Source: Chionis minor (taxonomy: Eukaryota > Chordata > Aves > Charadriiformes > Chionididae). Taken from it: 64,000 bases of DNA. The notes below the pieces were generated by a model. The model saw only the letters and a program-made list of their open reading frames with translations, had not been told where the DNA came from and made no database searches. The translations under genes and the position numbers were made by a program. Below, one piece after another: positions 24,914 to 37,947 of this stretch. Position 1 is the first letter of the stretch. Each line of letters opens with the position of its first letter. Location: NCBI GenBank assembly GCA_013398295.1, contig VZSF01001520.1, positions 248,867 to 312,866 of the forward strand, given 5' to 3'.

Positions 24914-27900
24914 CTTTAAAAAAAACAAGATTTTAAAATAATGGAAATTAACTTCTGTACCTCCAAGACAGAACATAAAAACAGGATAAATTTTTTAAAA
25001 AACAGCTTAAGCTTAGAAAGAGCCACCATTTCATTTGCATAACATGTAATTTATTCCAAGTATGATCTAAAAATAGAAACTAGATGCTTTATGATGATAA
25101 ATAAGGGAATTAACTGCATAAAAATTAACTTTGATTTGAACAGGCATTTTGCTAGAAAAACAAAAGGAAGTCATACAAGACCATTCAGAATTTAGTTAAT
25201 AAAAATGACCAGGGCACAACCCATGAACCAGATCAAAATAAGACAGGAAACTAATCGGATCTTCTGTGGTTAGCTTGCTATTAAGACCCTAGTACTAACA
25301 TATTTTCTCTTCTAATTGTGAAGAAAACCAAGGCAACCGATCACAGATGAAATGCAGCAAACTAAATTAGATTTACCTCAGGGAAGGACTGGGCTTTCTC
25401 AAATTACATTTGACATGACAGAAACAGAGTAATTATTTTTGTTTGCTTTTGACAACTGGACTCTACGAGGTTGCTGTAAAATAAGGTCTGTTGTACTGAA
25501 AACATTCTTGGCAATACCCGCAACAGAAGCAGTGTCTCAGAATAAAATTACAGCAAGGATGGGAAAGAAGTGCCTGATTAGTGATAATGACCTCCGAAAT
25601 CAGAAAATCCACACACAGCTTGCTGTAAGGCAAAGATGGTACTCCCAAAGCCAAACAAATACTTGAAAGGACAGTCATTGTGTTTTCCTTTTACATTCAG
25701 ATAGATAATTGCTATTTGAAAGACAAAAGACAAAGAACACCAGCTATTCTATGAATGATTCTCCATGGACCCATTTATATTTCTACAGAAAAATTCCAAA
25801 GACTTAAGAGTTTTATAAGACACATTTAAAAACACTACTAATACCCTGCTTCACGTCTTGTAAAATCTAAAAGTTGTTCAAGGCAAACGTTTTTAGTTCA
25901 TAGGCTCCACAAAGAGCATTCCTAAGGATGCATTGTCATTGCTTATAGCAATAAAACATCTTCCTCCTGAAAGAAAAAAAAGCCCTCATTAACCATTTGA
26001 AAGCCAACCTGCACTCAGGAATTCTCTCACCACTGAGAGTTAAAGATTAAAGAAAAAAAAACCAATTTAGCAGCTATTTAGCAGGAATACCTTAGGAATA
26101 TCAAAAGTGCAGAATGAATCTTAGTAGCTCCATCAACCAAGCTGGAAAAAGGCCAGATGTTTCCAAATCTATAACATATGCCAGAATTACATGGTTGTGC
26201 AGCTGGTTTTAAATGCGGCGGCAGTACAATCCCCTGTTCTAATGAGAGGGAGAGGTGTACAGCACCCATCTTCATTAATTTCAGGTAACTGATGTTTTGC
26301 CAGGATCAAAAGCAGCTTTGCTGGCAAACCAAACTTTAAAGGCAGCGAGCTCTGTTCCCCAAATTCTGCAGTGCTCCTTGCAGTCACACAGGTCTGGACT
26401 TGCTGCTTTTGGGTACAAGCACAGTCAGAGCCAGCAACACTACTTTACACAAGTATTCCAGTGAAACACCAATAATCTTCATTTTACAGGCAAGAAGCCA
26501 TAGCCTGAAGTAGTCAGGTGACAGGCTGAGATTTCAGACAGTTGCGTTTTTGAGGTTGGGGGTTTCTTTTGATGAAGCAAGGAAAGGAACTTCTGAGTTA
26601 CAGTTTAATACTTCCTACCATAAAAGCTCCTCCTACATTGGGACATCTCACAGCCACAGAATTTGTGTTCTGCTTACACCAAAACACATTCCTCTCCCCA
26701 TCTCAGTGGTGAGATCAAGAGAGGAAAAAATTTGAAAGTAGTTCTAGCTTTCCTACCAGTCATTTAAAATTAAAGTGTGAAATGATTTTTTTTCTCTACT
26801 TTCCTTTTCTTTACTTTCCCTTATCTTCCTAAATTCTGTTTTCAGCTCATCTCTACAAATTTGCAAGCAGAACTTTATTTTGTCCCATGTCAGCAGTATG
26901 TCAAGCTTTACAAAAACAACTAGTCCCAGCAGAATTACACCTGAAAGCTAGTACACCGTGTTTCAGATGCAAAACTGTTTGCCTCCAGCACCCTCATTGG
27001 GCACTACCCATCAAATTGACATTTTTAACTGCAAAACCATGACAGCAGAGCAGTACCTCTTTCCCCCCAGCAGGCTATAAAATAATCTCTATGCACCAGT
27101 CTCAAATGAAGCCTGCTCATCGGTATAGCTGAAATTCCACATTCAGCGGCAGAAATTCAAAGGCAAAGGTATTTCCCAGCTATCCCGAGCGCCGGTTTCG
27201 CTCCAGGCTGGCAGAGACGCTGCTCTGAGCACAAGTTCCCAGGAGAGACCACCCGCTGAGGAGCATCTCGAACCAGACGCAGAAAAGCACCAACCGGGGG
27301 CCGACAGCAACACCGCACCAAGGGTGGCTGGAACATGGACCCCAACAAAAAGCACCCGCATCCTCTCGACCGCTTACGCCCTGTAAAAGGCAAGGAGTCC
27401 CTTCCTGCTGGTTTATCCCATAACCATAGTCACCAGCTGAAGCAAAGCCGGTAAACCTAAGCGTCTAATTTCTACCTGCAAGGCTATTTGTAAAGCGGGC
27501 TGCTTCACCACACCTTCTCCAGCCTTCGCAGACCGCACTCTTCACCACTTCGCAACAGCATTCAGGAAAGTCAAGTGAGCTTGACAAAACAGATTACTCT
27601 TCCGAAGCTGAAAATCTATTGCTTATTTTATATTAAGAGTCAAAGACGCAGGATAAGAATCTGGATTAACCTGAAATCATAATTTTATCAGTATCAGGGA
27701 AGCTCGTCTCTGCAGAAGCAGTGTAATTAATTACAGTGCAGTTGTGTCCATGTTCCCACAAACCTAACAACCCGCAGCAAGTGTTGTGAACCAGAACTCA
27801 GCACGCAAGTTCCAAACCAAACAGTGCTCCTGATTTTTTTCCTATTACCTAGAAATTAATATTGTTCAACTTACAGAAATGCAACTGAAATATGTCAGAA

Positions 27901-30900
27901 TTTCTGTTACTGTAATAAGTTTTGGTCACTTGTTTACAAAAGCATCCACAAAAATAGCACTGAAATTGATTCGTGACTTCTGAGGCCACGAGTTCCAAAA
28001 CCTTTTTTTTTTTTTTTGTGAGAAGCATCACTACTGACCTTCCCTAAGCTTGCTTTTGGGACAATTGCTGTCCATTATAGCTCCACAGGAGTCCTGGTCT
28101 CTTTTGAGAACTTCTGCACAGCTCTTTTTAGCATAAAAATGCCAACAGAAATAAGAATTCCACTTCAATACAGTTGGCATCTCTTTACCAGGTGTCCACC
28201 TGATGTAAACTTAACCCCAACTAAATCGAGGGATAACAACAAAGCGAAGAAGGGTAATGGAATCAAATATGGAGTGAAACAATCAGCACCGGACAGGCAG
28301 GGGTTTAGAGACATTTTTGTGCTACAAGCATTAAATAAAATTGGAGAGCAAGGAATTTTAAAGCAAAGTAAATGGTGAGGAAAAGTTAACTCACATAGTG
28401 GGTTCATGCTGAAGCCTCAATACCACTCCAACGTCAGAGCAGAGGAGACACACGCAGGAGAACAATCTTTCAAAAATGCTAGTGCTAACCAAGTATTTAC
28501 TAAATACAGTGATTTGTCATAATGATGATGGCATCACAGGAAGCTATGCTAACTAGCAAGGCTACCTGGGTATCTAAGTAGTATCAGTTTTAAGTTTTCT
28601 GCTGTGTACTTTCAGTATCCGTAACATGACAAACCAAACGCCTTGTTAAGTTTCATGGATGCAAAACACCCTAAAATCTTGGGGTTTTTTTCTTTTTTAG
28701 TAAGAAAAATAATGATAAACAGTTTTATGTAACAACCTCCAGTATGCCTGTAGAATTAAGAAGAATTATGTCCGTTCATTTCAAGTACGACTTGCCTTTT
28801 CCAAACGACCAATTTCAAATTGTGTTATTTCCTAGCTAAGACAGTAGCAGCTGTTGCGACAGCACGCATATGTATTTTTTAAAAGCTTGAAATAGCATAT
28901 ATGTAATCAACCATCAACACCAGAAGAACGGTAATCTATTTGACTTGTAACTCACACTTATATAGTGCTTTTCATCCAAAAATCCTGAAGAGAACTAATC
29001 CACAAGAACTATTAAGTCAGGCAGGTAAGCATCTGAACTACCTTGCACCAAATGCATCCTCTTTGCCTCCTTGCATTGATATGGTGCAATTCAACCCAGT
29101 TTATTGAGAAGCTACAGCAATTTAACCATAGCAAAGTGTTCCTGCACCATTCTGTTATCCCAGACTTCCTTGGCTAACCATTCCGTTCAGACAGCCCTCT
29201 ACTCACTCAACCCCACTGCTCGGTATCCCAGGTGAATCGCCCCTTTCCATGATGTTCCACCACTATTTGCAGGAAGTTTTTCACGATTCACTGGGGAACA
29301 TGTAGAAAAAGCATGGAAATTTCACAATTCCTGAGTTTTTTTTCCTTAATATCTCAGTTTTGCAAGCTTAATTTTCAGAGGGCTACCAGACAGCACACTG
29401 ATTAAACAGCTACTCATCCCCCTGCAATAGCTGACACGAAAGAAAGCGAATCTGGCATGTACTACGGATAAATCCAACCCGTTGACTCACCAGCATACTG
29501 CACTGAAGGAAGGCGCTGCTGGCTGCCTGCCGCGATTTAAAACAAAGATGACACCCGGTTAAGGTGTCTCCAAAGCAATAGAGGTCAGATAAGAAAACAA
29601 GTTAATCCAGGTGCAAAGCAATGTCATGAACACTAGGAACTGGAAAAATGCCAAAAAGAGAGTATTTATGGATGCATTCACATTAGCCACTCAAACTCAC
29701 CATAAAGAACAATTCCTTTCAGGTACCAGAAATGCAGAATACAAATACGTTATTTTGAAGAAGAGCTTCGATGGGGACCCAAGCAACAAGGAAAATATGC
29801 ATATTTTTTTTTAATGCAACCACTTATGCCCACCAAAAATACAGAATAGCCTCTCCTCATCCCTTGCATATTGGAATGTGCTATTGCACCCTTTTTTCGC
29901 CTCCACAAATCACATACTTCTGGAACACTTCTAGCTCTACGCGGCTGCAGGGAACTTCTGCACAGCCTGACAACTTCAGCCATTCACATCACTATTGCTC
30001 AGGCTGCTCTGGGTACAAATATCTACTGCCACTTTGTGACAACTACAAGAGATGCCCCATTTGTCATAAAGAAGCAGCTAAAAAACTTAAAAATCACAAA
30101 ATAAAGATGCTTCTCACACAGACATGTTTACTTGCTTCTGAATTCTTTTCCTAATCAGCAGGTTTATATAAATTAAGCGACACACTCTTTTCATGCTCAA
30201 AGGAAGTCTGAAGCCTGAGGCTGGCTGTCAGCCCAAAACACAATGAACCCATATGCACTCGCCCTTCAGACACCTGAAAAAATTCTGGTCAGTTATTTCA
30301 ACATCTATTATTCTAGAAAGGAACTCACAACACAGGCATGTTTCACACTTCTGTTTGCTCCTGCGATATTAATATTCATTTCTACTAACCTCAACATTCA
30401 ATCCTTTTCACTCAAAAAGGCCAACAAAAAAATAATCAAGCTGACAATAAATTTCCTAATTTAAACATGTCATCAATTGTCACGTCCACTGAAGTTGCCC
30501 TACGGTGATACACAGTTCCTAGCCCCCTGATTTTCAGATAAATACTATCCAATAGTCAAAATGTTAACCATCTCACTATATGGAATTACAGACCAAGTGG
30601 CTCCTAACTGCAATGAAGCCACTGCGCTTTATGCCCACCCATCCAAGTTGATTAACTCACCAGTTTACCCTCTCTGTACCAGGTCAGACTTGGTTGCAGC
30701 TACTGATATTTGGCAGCTTAAGCACAATACGTGTTTGCAGAGAAAGCCTGACAAGGTAAGCTCCCTACAAAACAAGACGCAATGCAGAAGTTCACAAACA
30801 CCACTACGCTGGCTCCACGCCAGTGCTTGCTCTTCACCATTCTAGGACAATCTTTCTCCAAACCCCAGCTGTCCAAAATCCAGCCCCACAAGAGACCTTG

Positions 30901-33900
30901 GCTTAAACATACACAAATTAATCCCACACATACTGCCTCACATCATTCTTCCCATTACCTCTTCCCTGTTTCCTTTCTTTACCTTGCAAGGTACTAATAA
31001 CAAAGGATTTTTCCTTCACCTCTATTCTGTCCACCTCCAAACCTTTCAAATCTCCTTCCCAGTCGTTTTTTCTTTTCTACTGCTTATTACAGTTGCATCA
31101 ACAACTACATTCGGTGTCAGCTGCTCTGTCATCTGCAAAGATTCCTTGAAAACTGAACGTAAGGACGTGTCTCGTTAGGCAAGGCTCACGACCCCCTTTA
31201 TAGACAGCATCAGACCGCTAACAGAAAATGAAAGGAGATGCCTGATTATCTACACCAACTCAGTGAAAAAAAACCAGCAAAACAACAGACTACTGTTAAA
31301 TAAGCTACAGGATGAAACAGAGCAAGCAGAAATTGTTGCTCTGAACATCCTTACACGCTTATCGAAGTATAAGTTAATTTCTTTTACTGAAAGATAGTCA
31401 TCTTCCCATCATCCTGCATTTATTAGTAAATAAGAGCAAGCACGGAGCAAGTAACCGCACAGGAAACAGGTGTGCTGTGAATTCACACTCTGTCTTTCTC
31501 CACAGCAAGGTGACGTCCCCCTGTCACCTTCCAGGGGCCACCTCAGACAAGTTCACCATCTGATCTGTTACACCATAGAGCCTACTCATGGCAAACCAGC
31601 AAACTCTCCAACAAGGTGGGGGAAGGAAACAAAAAAAGCAAGAAAAAAGGGCTCTCCACAACCTTCGCCACTCCAATGGCAAAACAGGGTAAAGACATCT
31701 GACGTTCCCCGCACAGCTAGGGGGGATTCACTGCCTGTCTCCAGCCATGAACGCATTTGCTTCCTTTCCTATTTCGTGTAAAATGTCCCACTGGAGATGA
31801 AGTATTTCTACGACACATGGTACAGAGTCATTATGCCTTTGGGCTCGTGATATTCACCAGATGTGCCCTAGTTCTGAAGGGTTACATTAATATTCCCACA
31901 CTAAAAACTGCTTTTAAAATTAGAGCTTCAATACATGGACTTAAAAGATCTTTTGGTAAAAAACCCAACCATCTCGCTTTTCTGAACACGTGAACCTTTA
32001 TCTGATTAAATGCTGCAGTTGATGCAGTAACCATCTTCACAATTAGAATCCTTTCACGTTTTACTCAATGAGTCAACACTTGCATCATCCAAGAAACAAA
32101 GCCCTAGGCTCTCCGCACGGCACCACGCTTCCACAGGAACGATCTTCCTTGAACGCCATTGTCAAGGAGTTGTCTACAACCCCCTACCATCATATTTCAG
32201 CAGTCACAACTCAGACTTCACCGTGTAGCTGTAAGCGACCAGAGTTCCAATATGCACACACTTCCCAGTTTTGACTCCCCAGTATCCTCCTGGATCACGC
32301 ATTCTTCCCCTCCTTTTGCTTTCCTTTAGATACTCTATGTTAGAGTTGGAGGTTCTGAAAAACGATGCGCTAGATGTGTGAAAACCCACTCTTCTTCACA
32401 ATTTAGGTCCAACTTGGGGGAGCTCGTCAGACACCAAATTTGACTAATTCATGCATCAACTCAGACATTGTCTCAGCCAACCAGACGAGCCACCAGGCTC
32501 ATGGAAGCAGCAGTAAGATGGGCTCCACGTCCAACCATTCCATCAGAGTGCTAAAAACCACGCTTCAGGTACACCGAACCCTGCCGCATACGCGTACGCT
32601 TCTGTCCCACAGCCACCACTTCAAAAAAATAAAATACAGGGGCAGCACTCACCCTACCACTCTCATTAAGTCTGCAGGCTCAGCTACACCACAGTAGAAA
32701 TTTGTATGGTGGTTCTGAGAAACTGTAAAAGAAACTGAATGCAAGCTGCGGGACAGGCAAATAATTAACGGATATTTACATCCCTCCATTATGACGTTTA
32801 AAATTAAAAGGTTTAGTCACCCTACTGCCCCCTGCCAACCACAATCAGGCAATTCCAAACCGTTCTCCAGTCATACCTCTGCCCGAGCCAAAACCGGTGG
32901 GAAGCCCAAGCAGCAGGGTCTTCATTTCAGTGTCTCAGGTACTTAAAGTTAAATGCTACAATCCTTCACCACCGCCACCCAGAGCAGTTAAAATATGATT
33001 AGGAGCACAATATTAGCAGTTTCAGGTCATTAAGTAAGCGAGTGGTACTTTTCAAAGGATCAGGAAAATATTTGCAACAGAATTTGTAATTCAATGAATT
33101 CTAAATGTTGAACTCTGAATTTGCCTGTGTTCCGGATACAGGAAAATTACCAGACCCTTGAAAACAAAGGTCAATAACGGAACCAGACCTCTGACTACAG
33201 CAATGCACTTAGCAGGATGGTTCAGTAACAAACACAGAAACCCAGGGAGGAATGCACTGGGAATGACAAACACATGGCTTTAACTAGAAAAATATTACGA
33301 CTGACAGGTAGGGAGCTATACAGTTGCCTCTCTTCCCCCCATATGGCTGACAACAAACAAATTGCTAGGCTGATCTTTTAGTGTCACTGCCTGCTGAGCA
33401 GATTTCAAGCAACACCGCTGGCTCCTTGTCAGAAAACAATGTGTTGGAGCCCTGTTCCGCAATAAATGGTTCAACCAATTTACCGTGTTCATTCGAAACT
33501 CACAGGAGTATTCCCGACGCCTGGCCTCTAGATCTTATTTGGCAAATGATTTTCTTATAAACTGGTATCATAGCGAATCCATTTTCTTTAAGGGGTTTTG
33601 CTGCTGTTTAATGGACTGTCAGTATAATTTAGATTTCATCTATTTAAACTCATTCAAGCCTGGCTCCTGATTGTACAATAAACGGAACATATTTCTATTC
33701 AACAAAATTAATGACAGCTAATTGTAGTCCGCAGTTCCCCATTTTATAAAAGCAACGGCTCTGCAGTTCAGGCACCCAGCTACATAATTTCCTGCACCAA
33801 TTATTTCTCTGCACTTTTCGTGCATGTCCACAACACTACACGGTTCTTCTTGCAAAATACGTTCACACAATGTGATGTGTTAACAATTTTGATATAAAAC

Positions 33901-34400
33901 AAACATTTCCTCACACAAGGTAAGGTTACCAAAAAATGCCACGCTGAAAGCAAAGACATTGTAGATGCTCAGCCACTAACTCATGCAAGGGTACCCTCCT
34001 GGCTTCCAAGTGCTTTTCTTTTTCAATTAAGAGACATGGAATGGAAGGAGGGGTGGGAATAAAAGTGCAGGCCGCTAAAATAAAATGAATTAAATAACCA
34101 GTTAGTGGAACAGCTCCTTCTTTAGCACCAGATAAGCTTTACTGCACACACGCCATTTAAAATGGTCTTTCCTGATCTTTTAAGGTCACGGCAAACCTTT
34201 GCTGGAAATGCAACATTTGGTGCAAACGCTTCTCACTGGTATTTGACAAATGCCCACAGAGCCGCCTGGCGCTCAACCCTGCACTGGATGCATCCCGGTA
34301 TGACCCAGTATGTCCTCAGGGACACTCATTTCTAAGGTACGGTGGAACACACCAGACAAGGAGCAGCACCACAAATGTACCACATGGCTGCATGGCCTCA

Positions 34401-34425
34401 TTTTTTTTTTTTTAAAAAAAAAAAA
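34401..34425. repeat. T13A12 homopolymer switch
   Basis: Thirteen Ts are followed directly by twelve As, a self-complementary tract. It is not clearly the tail of a processed insert, because no recognisable body or target-site duplication flanks it. Confidence 0.85.
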
Positions 34426-34664
34426 GATATCCTTAGCTTTTTTCCTTTTAAAAATTCGTTAATGCGCAAATTGCGCCACACTTGAACAATGGCTACGGAT
34501 AATTTCTCTATGACTTTAAACAAAAGCATTAATAATAAGCCTTAAGAAACTAAGCGAAGTTGTTGTCACAGTCTCATGAAATCAACTGAACAATCTCTGC
34601 ACTGTCTTGGACTAGAGCACGCAATCGGCCAACACACACAAAAACCTGAAGAGATTAAGGGATC

Positions 34665-34696
34665 AAGATTCTGTATCGCTCGAGATACAGAATCTT
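34665..34696. repeat. Perfect 13-bp inverted repeat, 6-nt loop
   Basis: The left arm AAGATTCTGTATC (34665-34677) and right arm GATACAGAATCTT (34684-34696) are exact reverse complements around GCTCGA. The repeat lies about 350 bp beyond the candidate poly(A) signal in the direction of transcription. Confidence 0.9.
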
Positions 34697-35045
34697 TCTT
34701 CTCATGTACTTCCCATTCACTTGTGTTTCCAAGTTTTGGCAAGGAGTCAATGGTGACATTAGAAAAAAACAACCCAACTGTGTACAGTTGGCCCACGAAG
34801 CCGCACTTAATGGGAAACCCGGCTCTGCACATGGCTTTAAGAAGTTCTTTTATCAGACCATGCATAATTGTAACTCCGTGCTCTAGTAGGCAAAACAAGC
34901 ACACCAAGAGGACTTGGAAGAGAAAACTCTTCTATTCTCATGGCCACCACAAACACCAAATGGTTGCTTAAGTTCCCTCCCTTAGCTACCCTTTTGATAA
35001 CTAAAGCGCAACACATGACAATACCTCATCACAACATGGATGGGT

Positions 35046-35051
35046 TTTATT
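35046..35051 (-). terminator. Candidate polyadenylation signal AATAAA
   Basis: The plus-strand TTTATT gives AATAAA on the minus strand, about 40 nt after the TAA of the possible terminal exon. Minus-strand sequence beyond it is GT-rich (TGTTGTGATGAGGTATTGTC, then ATGTGTTG), as expected for a downstream element. AATAAA by itself is common in AT-rich introns, so its weight comes from its position. Confidence 0.4.
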
Positions 35052-35089
35052 TGTGTAGCCCTCGACTAGAAAAAAAATTACAGCCATTA

Positions 35090-35179
35090 TTATTTCCCTA
35101 GTAACTGGTCCATCACCTCATCATCCAGATCAGACAAGTGGATAGACAGTAACCCGTTTTCTAAGTTGTCGGCGCAGTC
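35090..35179 (-). CDS. Possible 3'-terminal coding exon, unidentified (alternative RERE end or nested gene)
   Basis: On the minus strand an acceptor TTCTGACCGTGTGTTTCTGTTCAG (pyrimidine-rich, with a CTGAC branch-like motif) precedes position 35179. In phase 0 the following 29 codons are open and read DCADNLENGLLSIHLSD then LDDEVMDQLLGK and TAA (35092-35090). The peptide is acidic and leucine-rich, like an amphipathic C-terminal helix. An AATAAA follows at 35051-35046. If spliced directly from the RERE first coding exon (phase 1), the exon would instead give a 16-residue tail ending VTVYPLV with a stop at 35132-35130. I do not recognise the protein family. A 29-codon frame alone could be chance; it is the combination of acceptor, stop, poly(A) signal and GT-rich downstream sequence that argues for a real terminal exon. 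Confidence 0.4.
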   Translation of the reverse strand, partial: DCADNLENGLLSIHLSDLDDEVMDQLLGK

Positions 35180-37920
35180 CTGAACAGAAACACACGGTCA
35201 GAAGGGGAAAACTAAATACGTCACTTGGGTGAGGATGATTTTCACAAAATACTGTATTTCAAATACGGCAGTCTGTTGCCTCAAAGCCTCCTGAGATGCA
35301 AATACAGACACTCCTGTCAAGTCAGCTTATGTGATATTCTCCCTACTGTCTGCTAACCTGATAGTCACCTACCTGCAAAACCTAGCAGCACTGGAAAAAA
35401 AAAAAAAATCTGTATTTTTTGAAAAAATAATCAATATGTACATTCTGAATGAAAAATATTTTCCTATTGTTTCAATTTGTAAATAGCTCTCATGCCTTTT
35501 ATACAGAATGAGTTAGTGCAGCAGCTGTAAAGCTGGTCTTGTAGCAGAAGTGTATTTACTTTGTTTCAACACTGGTACATTACTCTTTGTTCCTTCATTT
35601 TAACACATAATGATCAAACTAGTGTGCTAGTCAATTGCTTAGATAGGAAATGTCCATTTCAGGAAGAAAAAAATGCTTTCCTCACAATTAAGAGTACAAC
35701 CACCACAGTAAAGATACAAGCATAAATTTTCAAGCCAAAGAAAAATAAACATTGCCTACATTTAGGTATATTTCTTTCCGAAACAAACACCACAAATGAA
35801 AGTCTTAAATCTGTATTGGTTTCCATGTACATCTAGCCACTCCTTTTACAGCAGGGTTTCTGATCCTTTTTCACTTTAAATATCTTCACAGCTTTTGGCA
35901 AAAGCATCCATAACACGTTTTGGACTGTGAAGAAAAAAGATGGCAAGATAGATCCATTCTTCCTGTCAATGCTGAAACAAAGGGAAAACATTTCCATTTG
36001 TAGCTCAATTTACTTGAGATGCTTCTTTAGAGCAACACACACTCTGCTACCAGGTACTGTTTATACAAAACTCTCTCTTTAGTACAAAAGGAAAACCAAA
36101 CAGGTTACCCCAAATTGATGATATTACAGAAAAAAACAATAATTCAATGATCTGTTAAGAAGATACCCAGTTACAGACATAAATACCTTACCAGCATGGC
36201 CCATCAAGCCATAACACGAAAACAGAGATAACTTTCAAAGCAGAGCTTATTTTCATCAATTCTCAGGTTATATTTAACCTCTTTTGATTTTCTATTCCAC
36301 TTGGAAATAATAAAAAAAAGCAGTCTCACTTCAACACCCTCCCTGCACTTGGCCTGCTTAGGCGTAGCGCTGAGTGTCAAACCTGTAGAGAAACATCTGC
36401 CTCACTTAGGAACTTTCTCTTCCATCCCCCCCACAAATACCTCTACACAATTATTTTTTCCCCCCCACAAAATGCATACTCCAAAATAAAGCAGCAAAGT
36501 TAGGCTGAGGATCAAAATTCTGACAGATTAAGTTTCCCTCCCTCCCTCCAATTGATCAGAAGAATCTCCAGATGAAAGTTAAAGCAATCTTCTGGCGTAA
36601 AGTGAAGTGCGGTGCTCCGTGGGAAACCCCCACACGGCTCCCAGCAGAGAAGCTGAAATGCCAGTTCAGCTCACTGGGCACAGAGGTGTTGTCATTATCA
36701 CCGCCCAAACGCTCCTCGAGCCAGTGGTTGAGGGAAGATGTGGACACTTCCAGAGTAAGAAAAAGAGCTGGTAAATTCGTACACTGAGGAGCTCAAACAG
36801 TTTTAATTGAAAAAAATTGAAGACAGGCCATGAACAATTACTGCGGCCGCAAACTCCACTTTCACTCCTTGAAAGCCACCGTTTCAAGGAATTCCTTCCC
36901 TTTAGGCCAATTTTCCACAGTAGCTTCCCACTCACTGTGTTTTTCTTTCAAAATTTCCATGTGCCCAGTTTCGTAATGGCACGCTGCGTTCCCCACAAAC
37001 TATTACTTTTTGCCGAGGTTAAAATCTTTCTACATTCATCCTCCGCAAAAATAATTCCCTAACTCAGTCTGGAAAACTGCTCTTACCTGCGTTCCACGGT
37101 TACCGACAGTCACAACAGACCTTCACCAACAGCTGTTGTGGTCACACCAAAAGACGTTACGCCAACAAGGCGTTCACGCAAAGTTTGACGTTCACCCTAG
37201 AACAGCTCCAAAACACCACAGCGCTTTTATTTTGCATTATAAGCTTCTCAGGGAACGTGTTATGAAGTTCATTTAGTACACGGTGTATGATTATACAGTT
37301 CATATAATCCGTGCCACTTTTGGTAATAGTTCCTTATAGCAGTCAATGGTGGCACATCTCCCCTCGTTAGCGACCCATGGTTTGTTGTGATGGAGCACAG
37401 AGGGATGACTCACACACAGAAGCATTAACAATAACCTCAGAAAGTCTTTTCTAAAATCCTCCACTTGCACACTTTACCTGTTACGAAAACCCCATCAGAG
37501 CTTCGCGTAATAACAAAGGCAATATGAGAAACTACCTGTGGGACCAGCATGGGCGAAGCAGTGGCCCCAGTTCCCACTGGCCACTGCCCACCCCAGGGCA
37601 CGCTCCCCGCCTCCCTGCTGCCCATCAGGATTTACAGGCACAAGCCAAACAAAGCCAGAGGAATCCATTTGCCAGATCAACCTTGATCCGCACTTCAGAC
37701 TCCATCTGTCAAGCAGCAGCAGCTGTCCATATTGAGCGCAACGCTCGCCACGTTTCAGAGTAAATATGAACTCGGCAAACACATCACTATTTTTTCCCCT
37801 AGTTTGGCTTATGTTTACTGCTTATGCCAACAGCACATATAGAGAAAATCAGTCAGATGCAGTTAAGTAGCTGATGTATGCTGTCATCTAGCCTTCTTTT
37901 CTACACTTAGTATTACTCAC

Positions 37921-37947
37921 CTGATCTTTAAAAGCCACACTTTTCAT
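37921..37947 (-). CDS. Candidate small first coding exon with perfect splice donor
   Basis: The minus strand reads ATG (37947-37945) plus eight codons, MKSVAFKDQ, ending CAG|GTGAGT, an exact match to the donor consensus at 37920-37919. The phase is 0, which matches the acceptor at 35180, so splicing would give a 38-residue ORF. An in-frame TGA lies three codons upstream, so the ATG would be the true start. The start context is weak (T at -3). A short exon beginning at an acceptor such as CATTTGAG|AT is also possible. Evidence is limited to splice-site strength and phase agreement. Confidence 0.2.

Noticed and set aside
34566..34971. Opposing 113- and 131-codon ORFs near 34.7 kb
   Set aside because: They overlap on opposite strands and contain a perfect hairpin. 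Neither resembles a known family.
37087..37140. Strong donor CGCAG|GTAAGA at 37087 as another partner of the 35179 acceptor
   Set aside because: In the phase-0 frame a TGA lies 12 codons upstream with no ATG after it, so it cannot supply a coding start. At best it would be a non-coding exon.
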